A stretch of 64,000 nucleotides of DNA from Neobacillus niacini NBRC 15566 (GCF_001591505.1 NZ_BCVA01000022.1:1-64000); one strand, 5' to 3'. Counted from the stretch's first letter, positions 44,774 through 54,470 are shown. Notes: generated by a model from the letters alone, not told the origin. Numbers and translations: made by a program.

Positions 44774-45667
44774 TTATAGTTTTTTTGAATCCATGGTATC
44801 CAACGTTTCAAGGAAATTAACAAAAGCCTTCACAACATTCCATTCCAAGGATTCCTTATGGTAATACATCCATGTTCTGCGTAAGATAGGGCTTCCTTTA
44901 GAATCAGTTAATACAATCTTATATAAATCATCTACATCATTTAAAATACGACTGGATAAGAAGCCGTATCCTAATCCATTTATAACCATTTCCTTACAAG
45001 TATCAACCTGGTCCACTTCTATACTAATAAAAGGAGACTGTGAATAGTTTTCTGCCCACCAATTATCAATTAATGATTTTAATAAGAAATCTCCGTTATA
45101 GTCAATTCTTGGGAGATTAGGCAAATCAACAATATCGATTATTTCCCTCGAAGTAACAGAAACAGTTTCTTCATATAATAAATGTTTCTTCAGTCCTCTA
45201 GAGCTATAGTCGCCACGAACAAAACCAATATGAACATCCTTATTGTGTATAAGCTTCGTAACATCTTTGCTCCAGCCCGAAATCACTTTAAATTCTACAT
45301 GAGGATATTGATTTCTAAATAATTTCAATATATGGGGCAGTTCATAATTAGCAAAAAAGTTAGATACACCCAATTTTAATGTCCCTACGACTTCATTTCC
45401 AAACGTTTCATTCATATTCCTAACATGCTCTTTAATTTTATTATATTGAGCAATGATATCGTCGGCACACTGAACTAGATATTCACCTTGTGGGGTAAAA
45501 TGAACCCCTCTACTTTCACGAGTTACTATTTTGACACCTAATTCTTCCTGCATGTGCTTTAAGCGGTTGGTTAATGCAGGTTGTGTGATAAACAAAAGCC
45601 GTGCTGCTTTTGTAAGATTCTTCTGACTATAGAGGACCTTCAGTATTTCCCAATCGCGATAATCCAC
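44774..45667 (-). CDS. LysR-family regulator (YraN-like)
   Basis: A 297-residue LTTR beginning (GTG)DYRDWEILKVLYSQKNLTKAARLLFITQPALTNRLK, as in the YraN-type branch. GGTGG lies five bases before this GTG; the longer open frame to 45712 has no family match. The neighbouring gene upstream is only a 51-residue ORF, so its target is unclear. Confidence 0.82.
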   Translation of the reverse strand: MDYRDWEILKVLYSQKNLTKAARLLFITQPALTNRLKHMQEELGVKIVTRESRGVHFTPQGEYLVQCADDIIAQYNKIKEHVRNMNETFGNEVVGTLKLGVSNFFANYELPHILKLFRNQYPHVEFKVISGWSKDVTKLIHNKDVHIGFVRGDYSSRGLKKHLLYEETVSVTSREIIDIVDLPNLPRIDYNGDFLLKSLIDNWWAENYSQSPFISIEVDQVDTCKEMVINGLGYGFLSSRILNDVDDLYKIVLTDSKGSPILRRTWMYYHKESLEWNVVKAFVNFLETLDTMDSKKL

Positions 45668-45889
45668 TATTACCACCCATTTTTTCCCATATAAAAGATT
45701 TTTATATGACATTATAATTTTTTAGCATTTTATATATCTCCATTATTGCATTATCATTAATCAGGAGCAATTAATAATTACTTATTCAACCCCCTGGATT
45801 ACGTTCAACACAACATATGGCATCTTCAACCATATTTATTGATATCTTGCTGGCAGTCCAGAATTATTTAGAAAATAGGAGGAAAATTT

Positions 45890-46045
45890 ATGTGGATTAT
45901 AACTCGCTATTTAAATTCAAACATTTCTCAGTTTGAATTTAAAACAGAAGATGAAGCAAGAGAGGCTCTAAAAAACATGAAGGACGGCTGTAATATACTC
46001 TCTGAGGTTGTATATTTCAATGATCCTTGTTTTCAAGTAGCTTAA
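45890..46045 (+). CDS. 51-residue small protein
   Basis: ATG behind AGGAGG. The peptide (MWIITRYLNSNISQFEFKTEDEAREALKN...) has a beta-alpha-beta look and two cysteines. It is divergent from the LysR gene and followed by a good terminator. Family not recognised. Confidence 0.6.
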   Translation: MWIITRYLNSNISQFEFKTEDEAREALKNMKDGCNILSEVVYFNDPCFQVA

Positions 46046-46111
46046 AATATTTTTATCTCACTAAAGGATTAAAGGTGACATCCCACGTATGCTATTACTA
46101 GGAGATTCCCT

Positions 46112-46192
46112 AAAAATAAGAGCCTATTATTAGTAGGCTCTTATTTTTATATAGTTTCCCCCCTGAAGGGAGCTTGAAAGCAACGGGGGAAT
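46112..46192. terminator. Terminator pair between the 51-residue ORF and the M28 gene
   Basis: AATAAGAGCCTA / TAGGCTCTTATT flanked by A and T runs (46112-46150), plus a TTCCCCC...GGGGGAA hairpin (46156-46191) on the M28 side. Confidence 0.7.
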
Positions 46193-46216
46193 TATCGGAG
46201 AGACCGTATGGCTGGA

Positions 46217-47251
46217 TTAAAGTATCCGTAACGATTTCAAAGTTGTTTTGATTTTGTCTAAATCATTATTAGGAGTTTTTGATAATTCTCTTATCAAGAC
46301 ATCGCAAATTAGGTCAAGATTATGACGGGGACCTAATTCAACTTTAAAAAAGCGACTTAGCTCAACAATTTCAGATTCATGATTGAATGGAAGTTTGTCA
46401 CGTGAGGGAAGTAATAATTCAGCAGTACTATCACCGAATTTCCTGCTGATAGTTAAAATGCAGTGTGTGATATATGTAGAGATATTTGAGATCTTTTCTA
46501 GATTTAATTTTTCAAATGTATCTTTCGGAGTATGATAGTGAGGATCATGACCACATGTGAAAAATAGGTTGGGCTTCCTGTTAATATCAAAGATATAATT
46601 ATCGGATAAATGAAATAATCTTCGGCTTCTTAACCGGTATATTTGAAGATCTTTCATTTGATTTTGTGTAAGATCAATGGATTTTGATAGTATTGGGGAT
46701 GTATTTGCTCCAATCACAAATAAAGAGTTTTCACGGTCTTTTACACCTACAGAGTGACCACATAGATCTAAGATAAAAGCCCCAATAAAATGATCATAAT
46801 TTAATTGTTTCTGACTATCGCGGTAAAAATGTATACTACCCATGCTTTTGGTCAAAAAGTATTTGTGCTCCTCCATATCAAAGATTGCTAGAACAATATT
46901 GATATTTAAGTTCGATGACTTTAATGAATCAAGCACAGACAGTAGTATACCGATGGCAGCAGCATTATCATTTGCCCCTGGACAGCCATTTACATGGTCA
47001 TAGTGGGCTCCTAACAGCAGCCATTTATCATGGTGTCCCTTTCTTGTAGCAAGGAGATTTCGTCCAATCTTACCATCAAAAGCGGTATAGGTTTGTTCCC
47101 ATTTCCCCGCTAATAATGGAGTTAACGACAACATCTCAAACTGTGCCAAGATAAGTCTTCTTGCAACATCATGCCCTTTTGTTCCTGGTACTCGCCCATT
47201 TAGGCTCGGATTGGATAACTTTTGGATGAATCTAATATATTCTTCTTTCAA
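46217..47251 (-). CDS. M28-family metallopeptidase
   Basis: A ~344-residue protein with the M28 metal ligands: LLLGAHYDHVNGCPGANDNA (His, Asp), FDMEEH (Glu pair), FILDLCGH and a late HYHTPKDTFE (His). No signal peptide, so cytoplasmic. The preferred start is a TTG at 47251, eight bases after AGGTGG; the GTG at 47263 lies inside that SD. Substrate unknown (aminopeptidase type). Confidence 0.8.
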   Translation of the reverse strand: MKEEYIRFIQKLSNPSLNGRVPGTKGHDVARRLILAQFEMLSLTPLLAGKWEQTYTAFDGKIGRNLLATRKGHHDKWLLLGAHYDHVNGCPGANDNAAAIGILLSVLDSLKSSNLNINIVLAIFDMEEHKYFLTKSMGSIHFYRDSQKQLNYDHFIGAFILDLCGHSVGVKDRENSLFVIGANTSPILSKSIDLTQNQMKDLQIYRLRSRRLFHLSDNYIFDINRKPNLFFTCGHDPHYHTPKDTFEKLNLEKISNISTYITHCILTISRKFGDSTAELLLPSRDKLPFNHESEIVELSRFFKVELGPRHNLDLICDVLIRELSKTPNNDLDKIKTTLKSLRIL

Positions 47252-47319
47252 AAAGTATCCCACCTTGAACTTATTTATTGAAATCCATAACTAAACAACA
47301 ACTTTTATGTAAACAGACC

Positions 47320-47781
47320 TTATTTTTTGAGAAAGATTTGTTCTAATGTTTCGGCATTGTCTTTATCTAAAGTTCCATACCCATCTTTTTCATTATTACT
47401 AATAATTGTTGCTGTATCATTTTGATTGAACCAAATTTGATAAACAAATAATCTTTCAGGCATATTCTCATCATACTTAAAATATAATGTCGACTTTACA
47501 TCTTCTTTTCTAGCCATTTTTGGTTCTGCATTTGGTTCCCACTTAACTTGTTTAAATACCGTTCTTAATACATCTACTGTTTCTTCATCCGTAATCATGA
47601 AAGCTTCTTCATAGCTTTCATCTGTATTAACTACTTCCACATCTACTCTGATAAGTTGATTAATTACATACTTTTTCGGAGAATTATTAGTACAGCCTAT
47701 TAACAACATTACAAAAATGATAAGGATTATATTGTAGACACTTGTTTTTTTCAACATGCTAGAAATGTCATTAAAATTCAC
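47320..47781 (-). CDS. Small lipoprotein
   Basis: A 153-residue protein with N-terminal hydrophobic segment (YNIILIIFVMLLIGC) giving a lipobox at LIGC. The mature part is acidic with no recognised domain. GTG start with AAGGAG seven bases upstream. Tandem GATAAT hexamers (47806-47817, minus strand) lie 25 bases before the start and resemble half of a Fur box. Confidence 0.65.
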   Translation of the reverse strand: MNFNDISSMLKKTSVYNIILIIFVMLLIGCTNNSPKKYVINQLIRVDVEVVNTDESYEEAFMITDEETVDVLRTVFKQVKWEPNAEPKMARKEDVKSTLYFKYDENMPERLFVYQIWFNQNDTATIISNNEKDGYGTLDKDNAETLEQIFLKK

Positions 47782-47983
47782 CTGAATTCTCCTTATCCAT
47801 GAACAATTATCATTATCGTATTTTAGTTCTAAAATAATTTAAACAAATTGAATAGTATTAATATAGTATTAAAAGTATTAAATGATTGAAAGAACAATTG
47901 CCACGTTTTTCCCCTATGTACTCAAAAAAAGCATTTCTCCTTCTTGAAGAAATGCAGGCTGAAAAACTGAAGTAAAAAAAGAA

Positions 47984-48256
47984 TTAATTCTTCCTCTTTT
48001 TTAAGTGTTTTACGATTAAATCAAGGTTTTCATCAATATAATTAAGCCTTTCCCTAGCAATGAGTGCCCATTCTGTATTTCCAGTCATCGCCGTAAAAAG
48101 ATGTCTATACCCGGGAGAGTATTGGTTATAAAGGCGTGAAATAATAAAACCTGGTTTTGCTGATACCTCTTCTTTTCTGCTAATCTGTTCTATGTCTTTG
48201 TTTAACCATTCTGGAATCATTTTGGTTGATATATCGATGACTTTTTTATTATACAT
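47984..48256 (-). CDS. 90-residue hypothetical protein
   Basis: Polar, slightly basic protein (IPEWLNKDIEQISRKEE..., YRHLFTAMTGNTEWALIARERLNYID) without membrane segment or known motif. The SD in front of the ATG is GGGGAAG. Confidence 0.55.
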   Translation of the reverse strand: MYNKKVIDISTKMIPEWLNKDIEQISRKEEVSAKPGFIISRLYNQYSPGYRHLFTAMTGNTEWALIARERLNYIDENLDLIVKHLKKRKN

Positions 48257-48471
48257 TTAACTTCCCCTACAATTTTTTAACATAACGAGTGTTTGGTCAA
48301 TATCTCCTACTAGTAACCCTCCTTAAGAATATGAAATTTTCAAATAAAGATACAAAGTGTAAGCGTCATCAAATATATTCTATATAGATGATTAATATTC
48401 CTTTTAATCACCCAGTTTTAAGATTGCTTTGTCACAGCCCAATTTTCACATGCAAGAATAGCCTTTTGTTA

Positions 48472-49176
48472 TTATCTGGAAAGGATCTTCACCATATAAT
48501 CATAGAGATGTTTATTAATTATGATTTCTTTTTCAACCTTATAGCCAATCTGCTCGTATAGCTTTTTTGCATTCGGATTATCTTTAGCAACATTTAGAGA
48601 AATTCTTGAATACCCCTTTTGTAATGCTGTTTTTTCGACTTCCTTTAAAAGCATGGTTCCGATTCCATTGCCTCTAAACCGATTTTCAACACACACTGTG
48701 TCGATATAAAAATCCCCCTCATCAGCCTCCTTATCCAGGAGAATCAATTCATTCCTTTTTTTCTTTCTTAATCTTTTCAAAATAGGTTCGTCTAATCGAG
48801 GTGCAATCTCTCCCGGGTAAGTAATTACAATTCCTGCTACTTCTCCTAAGACATCTGCAACCATCGTATTTTGGTAACTAAGACGATTAATCTCTTCTCG
48901 AAAGAAATTTGCCAGCGTTTCACGAATATTTTCTTTCTTAGTTTGACCAGTTAGCTTCTCGGCAATATCATCAATTGCATAATGAATGAGATCCGCAGCT
49001 TTCTTGGCGTCCTTTTTCACTGCTCCCCGAAAATTAAGTTCTTGGGCAATAATCTCTTCCCAATTAATTCCATAGGAAGCACCACCATCCGTGTATCCTG
49101 CAATGAAATAAAAGTTTTCGCCAGAATCTTCCTCAAAATATTTGTTTTGTTTATCGCGTTTTGATTTACTCTTCAA
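48472..49176 (-). CDS. GNAT acetyltransferase with an N-terminal extension
   Basis: A 234-residue protein. Residues 1-45 include FYFIAGYTDGGASYGINWEE, a short module also seen on unrelated Bacillus proteins; the rest is a GNAT fold with VENRFRGNGIGTMLL (acetyl-CoA loop) and NPNAKKLYEQIGY. Substrate unknown. GGAGGGAATG lies before the ATG. Confidence 0.75.
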   Translation of the reverse strand: MKSKSKRDKQNKYFEEDSGENFYFIAGYTDGGASYGINWEEIIAQELNFRGAVKKDAKKAADLIHYAIDDIAEKLTGQTKKENIRETLANFFREEINRLSYQNTMVADVLGEVAGIVITYPGEIAPRLDEPILKRLRKKKRNELILLDKEADEGDFYIDTVCVENRFRGNGIGTMLLKEVEKTALQKGYSRISLNVAKDNPNAKKLYEQIGYKVEKEIIINKHLYDYMVKILSR

Positions 49177-49349
49177 CTACATTCCCTCCGTACGGTTGCC
49201 CCATCTTTTGACTGAAAAAAATTTAGCTCTTGTCCTCCAATAAAATGTCAACAAATACAATAATCACTTCATTATGTATACATCTGTCAATTGGACTTCA
49301 CAAGATAAAAATATTTGAGATAGTGGTGTTCTCTGTATTTTAATCACAA

Positions 49350-49393
49350 AAAAGTGCGAGGCACCAGCCATATGATTGGAAGGTGTCTCGCAC
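49350..49393 (-). terminator. Terminator of the second yitT gene
   Basis: GTGCGAGACACC / GGTGCCTCGCAC long stem followed by TTTTTT on the minus strand. Confidence 0.8.
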
Positions 49394-49401
49394 TGTTACC
49401 C

Positions 49402-50208
49402 CTAATTTTTAGCAAATTGACCATCAACTTCAACCGTTTCAAAAATATTAATAAAGGCTTTTTCATCATGGCTGCGAACAATTTTTTTAATTTGCATGGT
49501 TTCATAACGTGTTACCACCATCATTAAAATTTGTTTTGGTTCCTTTGTATAGCCGCCGAAACCCTCTGTAATAGTGATACCTCGATAGATTGATTGTAGT
49601 AAATCCTCTCGTATTAATTCACCTTTCGTCGTCACAATCTGCATCGTTAATTTGATGTGATTCGTGTGAATGGTATCAATCATCTTACCTGTCAGATAAA
49701 TCGACAACAGCGTGTACAATGCAATATTCCAATTGAAAGCAGCACCAGAAATGAGAACAATGACGCCGTTCATCGCCGTTAGTAGCAGGCCCACACTCAC
49801 ATTACTAGTCCGTGAAAGGATAATTGCAATAATATCCAATCCTCCAGAGGTGCCGGAATACTTCAAGATAACACCAACCCCAATACCGCCTATGATTCCT
49901 CCGAAAATCGCCGACAGCAAGATATTGTCTGTTACAGGAACGCTTGGTAATAGATATAAGAAAACGGAGAGGGATACCACACAAATCAATGTATTGATCG
50001 TAATCATCTTTCCAAGCTTAAAGTATCCCAAGATGAGTAAAGGTATATTGAGTAAAAGATTCATTACACCAATATCAAATGGAGTGACTAACCCAATTAA
50101 AATGGCAATACCACTTATTCCGCTGCTCAAAATCCCGTATGGAACGAGAAAGAAATTAAAGCCAAATGCAACAATTAACGAACCTACGATGACAATTAAA
50201 TTTTTCAT
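49402..50208 (-). CDS. YitT-family membrane protein, T-box controlled
   Basis: A 268-residue YitT protein: MKNLIVIVGSLIVAFGFNFFLVP, GGIIGGIGVGVILKYSGTSGGLDIIAI, then the DUF2179 domain (MQIVTTKGELIREDLLQSIYRG). It is shorter at the N-terminus than the paralogue at 15971. I reject the longer open frame to 50403 because it runs through the T-box terminator; GGGGGGC lies eight bases before the ATG at 50208. The leader suggests a link to amino-acid (possibly lysine) supply. Confidence 0.85.
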   Translation of the reverse strand: MKNLIVIVGSLIVAFGFNFFLVPYGILSSGISGIAILIGLVTPFDIGVMNLLLNIPLLILGYFKLGKMITINTLICVVSLSVFLYLLPSVPVTDNILLSAIFGGIIGGIGVGVILKYSGTSGGLDIIAIILSRTSNVSVGLLLTAMNGVIVLISGAAFNWNIALYTLLSIYLTGKMIDTIHTNHIKLTMQIVTTKGELIREDLLQSIYRGITITEGFGGYTKEPKQILMMVVTRYETMQIKKIVRSHDEKAFINIFETVEVDGQFAKN

Positions 50209-50317
50209 ACCGATTAGCCCCCCGTTTCCAGAAAAAATTTTTAAAACAAAAACTAGATTAGATTTACGAGGATAGTCGATTCCGTATAACGGATAAACCT
50301 CATAATTTTTTTGTATA

Positions 50318-50608
50318 AAAAAACTCGCTCCAAAAATAGGAACGAGTTTTGTTTCCGTTACCACCCATAGTCCGCTTGTTTCGCAAAATGAAACATTCTG
50401 CACAGAGCCAATGTACCATATACGAATTCCCTTGTAACGGTAGAAAACCGATAAAGATTACTCGGTTTGACTTTGCATCTCGTAGATGTTTTTTCAGAAA
50501 AAAGTGTCCTTCGGCTTTCACCAAATCCCCCGATTCTCTTGGGAACTGGATTCTTTTCATTTATATTTCTCGTCACTGATTTTTATTATTATTAGTAATC
50601 TACCAGAG
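50318..50608 (-). promoter_or_regulatory. T-box leader upstream of yitT-2
   Basis: Read on the minus strand: stem I carries AGAGA and the distal UUUGGUGAAAGCC, typical of T-boxes; a GAA-AAA-AC segment may be the specifier (AAA, Lys); then GGGUGGUAACGGAAAC (T-box, normally UGGUACC) and the terminator ACTCGTTCC...GGAGCGAG with TTTTTTT. UGGU would pair with an ACCA-ended tRNA. The specifier assignment is tentative because the base of stem I is not clear. Confidence 0.75.
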
Positions 50609-50769
50609 GGAAAATAAAGTTGTCAATATACTTTTCCAATATATCATTATTTTGAATATTTAGGATTTGTTTTCCGGTTATAACAACTTCTAGTCAACCT
50701 AATGTTATCGGATTAATATAGTACAATTATTCAAGAAATAATTAAATGAAAACGGAAATGCAAGTGGGT

Positions 50770-50813
50770 TCAGTCTCTCGGTGAAGTAAAGCTATAACGC
50801 ACCGGGGGACTGA
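50770..50813. repeat. Isolated 14-bp inverted repeat
   Basis: TCAGTCTCTCGGTG and CACCGGGGGACTGA pair through 14 bases with two wobbles around a 16-base loop. It is far more GC-rich than its flanks and has no T-run. It may be a small mobile or intergenic repeat; copy number cannot be seen here. Confidence 0.6.
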
Positions 50814-50970
50814 CTCAAAATCACATTTTGTAATTAGCTTTTAACAGTCTCCGGAATTTATCAAAATGAGGTTTTGCTCCAACCTAACTCTAAATGGAAA
50901 GTATTTCATACACTTAACTCTCATATGTATATTTAATAGGTTATTAATAGCAAAAATATGGGGGAATAAT

Positions 50971-51755
50971 ATGAAGGTATCCAATAAAGTAATTGTCGTA
51001 ACAGGTGCTGGTGGAGGGATTGGGAGAGAGCTCGTTAGGCAACTGCTAGAAAAAGGAGCAAGAGTCGCAGCCATAATCCAAAAAACGGACTAGAGGAAAT
51101 ACAGTCATTCACAACAGTCTATGGGGACAAAATCTCGACACACAAGGCTAATTTATCTAACAGAAATGATGTGGAAAAGCTTCCAGAAGAAATTATCGCC
51201 AAACACGGACACATAGATGGAATTATTAATAATGCTGGAATTCTTCAACAGTTTCATAGCGTGAATAAACTTGACTATGAACAAATTCAAAGGGTCATGG
51301 ATGTTAACTTTTATGGTACGCTCTATATGTGTAAAACCTTTTTACCACACCTTTTAAATCGACCAGAAGCTTACATTACAAATGTATCAAGCATGGGTGG
51401 ATTTCTTCATGTGCCGCTTCAATCGATTTATACAGCTTCAAAAGCAGCAGTCAAAATGTTAACAGAAGGCCTCCATTTAGAGCTTAGAGATACGAATGTA
51501 GGCGTAACCATTGTCTTTCCTGGTGGAGTTGACACGAACATCGTCCAAAATTCCGGTATTGAAATAGAAGGTACTAACAATCATTCATATAAAATTTTCA
51601 GCCCACATGAAGCACCAGCAATCATTGTTAAAGGGATGGAAAATAAAAAATACCGAGTATTAGCCGGAAACGATGCAAAAATAATGGACTTTTTATATCG
51701 TTTGAACCCCAAAAAAGCAACAGACATTATTGCTAACAAGATAAAAACACTTTAG
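50971..51755 (+). pseudogene. Short-chain dehydrogenase/reductase, frameshifted
   Basis: The ATG at 50971 begins KVSNKVIVVTGAGGGIGREL, the SDR cofactor motif, but the frame stops at 51093. The next frame carries on without loss: PKNGLEEIQSFTTVYG, then IDGIINNAGIL, YTASKAAVK (catalytic Tyr-Lys) and FPGGVDTNI. A one-base deletion near 51075 (probably in a Gly/Asp codon) explains it. Either a recent pseudogene or a sequencing error; the rest is intact. Confidence 0.85.
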
Positions 51756-51782
51756 AAAAAAGAATGGATAAAATAGGTTTAA

Positions 51783-51810
51783 AAGAGTGTTCTGTTGTGG
51801 AACACTCCTT
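51783..51810 (+). terminator. Terminator of the SDR gene
   Basis: GAGTGTTC / GAACACTC stem followed by CTTCT; weak T-run. Confidence 0.55.
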
Positions 51811-51845
51811 CTAGTCTAATAAATTTTTTATTATTTCTAGCTTTC

Positions 51846-52565
51846 CTAATTTCCGAAAATGGCGACATACTGATTTTGCAAAACAAATCGATTATCGAAC
51901 CAGCCTAACGTATTCAAGACATACCCTAAAGAATCTGCATTATATCTTCCTGCAATTTTTTGATACGCCAAAAGCTCATACACTTTGTTTGAATCAAAAT
52001 CTACAGGATATAGGCCGCTTAAAGGATTTACAAAACCAGTAATAGGGCTTTTCAGATGGCCGTTTGCGTCGTAAATTTCATTTAAATACTCAGTACCTCT
52101 TTTTGAAATGTCTATCAAATACTTCTTATTATTGAACCTGCTGACAACCTCCACTTTGTAATGATCTTGATACATAACCTGATATTGATATTGCTCATTA
52201 TATTCATTGAAATCAAATAATAATTGTGGTGTATTTTCCATAAAGGAATAAATATAATGGTACATGATTCCACCGCTTCCGCCTGAAGCAATACTTATTA
52301 AAATATCATCTACTCCATTTCCAGTAAAATCCCCTAAGAATATAGTAGGATTGTAGCCTGCATTTTCACGAAGTGGAACACTCTTTACGCTCCCAGTCCT
52401 TCCGTCTTGAACATGCAGGGTAATATTTTGTGTAAATGGACTATCTGAAGTCTTGATTCCCGTTAAATAAACATTATCAGGTACTTGATCTCCCGTTACA
52501 TCGCTACGTGCAAACGTAACAATACTCCGGGGATTCACGGTTTGCCTAGAATAATAGTTATACAT
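51846..52565 (-). CDS. FG-GAP/VCBS-like repeat protein
   Basis: A 239-residue protein with calcium-binding-like repeats: FARSDVTGDQVPDNVYLTG and FLGDFTGNGVDDILISIASGG, and a later VDFDSNKVYELL. There is no signal peptide. It starts MYNYYSRQTV behind AAGGAG at 52565; the frame extends to 52628 without SD. Possibly a spore or cell-surface protein; function unknown. Confidence 0.65.
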   Translation of the reverse strand: MYNYYSRQTVNPRSIVTFARSDVTGDQVPDNVYLTGIKTSDSPFTQNITLHVQDGRTGSVKSVPLRENAGYNPTIFLGDFTGNGVDDILISIASGGSGGIMYHYIYSFMENTPQLLFDFNEYNEQYQYQVMYQDHYKVEVVSRFNNKKYLIDISKRGTEYLNEIYDANGHLKSPITGFVNPLSGLYPVDFDSNKVYELLAYQKIAGRYNADSLGYVLNTLGWFDNRFVLQNQYVAIFGN

Positions 52566-52759
52566 AACATGCTCCTTTTCATGAGGACTATCATCATTAC
52601 TTTCTAACTGCCAATAATAAGCCTTCATTAAGTATATCTACTCACAGGCGTCATAAAATTTATAAGGCAAATTGAATCTATATTTGAATATCATACGCTC
52701 CTCGCTCTCAAAGTTTCCGGAGGATTTCGTTAATGACTCATCAAAATGGAGGGAAAAAA

Positions 52760-53248
52760 ATGAAAAAATACGGTTCATTTTCTGGTACGGTTACCATGAT
52801 TCAAGATTATCTAGTAGGTTCAGAAGAGGAAAAAGGGTGTTTTAAATTAATGTCCATATTGCAGGGAGATGGTTCAATAGTTAATTTCGTGATTAGTCCA
52901 ACTACCTATTTTCTAGACCATGTTATGGTTTCAGTTGGGGACCGTGTAACTGGTTTTTATGATGTCAATGTACCTGTCATACTGATTTATCCGCCACAAT
53001 ATCAAGCCCTCATAATTGTAAAAGATAACTCTTATCAAAATGTAAAGGTAGACTTTTTTAACAGCCAGCTGGTGAGTAGTGATGGTCAACTACAATTGAA
53101 TATTGCTAGTTATACTCCAATATTATTACAAAACAATCAACCCTTCACATCGAATCCTGCGAACCGGAATCTACTCGTTGTATATGGTCCTGCCACATTT
53201 AGCATTCCAGCCCAAACCACTCCCTATAAAATCATTGTTTTGTGTTAG
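52760..53248 (+). CDS. Conserved hypothetical protein, beta-rich
   Basis: A 162-residue protein beginning MKKYGSFSGTVTMIQDY, with FVISPTTYFLDHVMVSVGDRVTGFYD and PAQTTPYKIIVLC at the end. It resembles an uncharacterised Bacillus family; no membrane or signal segment. GGAGGG lies six bases before ATG; an upstream ATG at 52733 is less likely. It is divergent from the FG-GAP gene. Confidence 0.65.
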   Translation: MKKYGSFSGTVTMIQDYLVGSEEEKGCFKLMSILQGDGSIVNFVISPTTYFLDHVMVSVGDRVTGFYDVNVPVILIYPPQYQALIIVKDNSYQNVKVDFFNSQLVSSDGQLQLNIASYTPILLQNNQPFTSNPANRNLLVVYGPATFSIPAQTTPYKIIVLC

Positions 53249-53263
53249 TCACATTTAGAGAAT

Positions 53264-53290
53264 TAAAGGGGTGTAAAAGCCCCTTTTTAT
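53264..53290 (+). terminator. Terminator of the hypothetical gene
   Basis: AAAGGGG / CCCCTTT stem with TTTTT. Confidence 0.7.
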
Positions 53291-53516
53291 TAATATCATT
53301 TTTATAGTCCTACATATAAGCAGTGTTGACAAGGCAAGCAAGATTTTATTAATCAATTTAATCTAATAAATGGTAAAAAAGTAGCATATTGGTGTGTTAT
53401 AATGAAGTAGTCCGAAGGATGTAAGCAGTTCTCTTTTACGAAATTAAAACTAAAATATCTGAAAACCCTAACTGTAGTCGAACCTGAAATAATTTGTAAT
53501 TTCGTGGGTGAAATAT

Positions 53517-53954
53517 ATGAAAATTTCAATAGAAGAAATAAGCAAAGAACTAGGAGAAGAAATCCTCATCAGATGTCATGAGGTAGATGATAAAATATAC
53601 GAAATCGTCAACAAGCTGAAAACGGACGACCTTTTTATACTTGGATATCAAAATGACGGAGTTCACCGTCTTAATCTAAGGGATATCTATTATTTCGAGG
53701 CTGTGGACGGAAAGGTTTTTAGCTACTGTAAGGACAACGTTTTAGAGGTAAAACAAAAACTTTATGAATTAGAGGAATTATGCAAGGAAAAGAACTGTTT
53801 TCGTGCTTCTAAATCGACTATTTTGAACATGGCTAAAATTACCTCTATTTATCCGTCCATTAGCGGCCGATTTGAAGCGGTGCTTGACAACGGAGAACGT
53901 GCTGTTGTCTCAAGGCAGTATGTGCCTGTCCTTAAAAATATGCTTGGCTTGTAA
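53517..53954 (+). CDS. LytTR-domain DNA-binding protein
   Basis: A 145-residue protein: a short N-terminal region, then a LytTR domain (GVHRLNLRDIYYFEAVDGKVFSYCKDNVLEV, FRASKSTILNMAKI, SGRFEAVLDNGERAVVSRQYVPVLK). It forms the known two-gene pairing with a DUF3021 membrane gene 14 bases downstream; such pairs regulate nearby genes by an unclear signal. Start at 53517 (GGTG upstream). Confidence 0.85.
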   Translation: MKISIEEISKELGEEILIRCHEVDDKIYEIVNKLKTDDLFILGYQNDGVHRLNLRDIYYFEAVDGKVFSYCKDNVLEVKQKLYELEELCKEKNCFRASKSTILNMAKITSIYPSISGRFEAVLDNGERAVVSRQYVPVLKNMLGL

Positions 53955-53968
53955 AGGAAGGAATACAT

Positions 53969-54397
53969 ATGAAGATGTCCGAATTTGTACAAAAGATGAT
54001 AAAGGATTGCCTGATTATCTTCGCCTCCATTATTATTATCATAACTATATTGCGACAAATCTATTATCCGTATATGACCTTTGATTTAAAGTCGATTTAT
54101 ATCATTATGGCCTTTTCATTTATAAGTACTTTACTGGGATTGATTTTGTATTCTCCGAATGACATAAGTGAAAAGAAAATGCGTATAAGAATTGCCATTC
54201 ATTTTTTTACGTTGGAGATTCTATTGATTGTTCTTGCAAGTGTTTTTGATATTGTAAATAGCGCCACGGATGGAATCATTCTTTCTCTGCAAATTGCTGC
54301 CATCTATATACTAGTTCGTCTACTATCATGGAAAAATGATAAAAAAGAAGCCCAACAAATTAACGAAAAGCTAAAGGCCTTTAAGCAGGATGTTTAA
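53969..54397 (+). CDS. DUF3021 membrane protein
   Basis: A 142-residue protein with four membrane helices (IIFASIIIIITILR, IYIIMAFSFISTLLGLIL, FFTLEILLIVLAS, IILSLQIAAIYILVRLL) and a charged tail. DUF3021 partners LytTR proteins and probably holds or senses for them. Confidence 0.82.
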   Translation: MKMSEFVQKMIKDCLIIFASIIIIITILRQIYYPYMTFDLKSIYIIMAFSFISTLLGLILYSPNDISEKKMRIRIAIHFFTLEILLIVLASVFDIVNSATDGIILSLQIAAIYILVRLLSWKNDKKEAQQINEKLKAFKQDV

Positions 54398-54435
54398 CCA
54401 ATAAGTCACACAGCAGCAGTTGTCTGCAACCCATA

Positions 54436-54470
54436 AAAAAGCAGTAGCCTAATAGCTTACTGCTTTTTTT
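54436..54470 (+). terminator. Terminator of the LytTR-DUF3021 operon
   Basis: AGCAGTA / TACTGCT hairpin followed by TTTTTTT. Confidence 0.75.

Noticed and set aside
49402..50403. 333-residue version of the second YitT protein
   Set aside because: The extra N-terminus is translated T-box and terminator sequence; the SD-supported ATG is at 50208.
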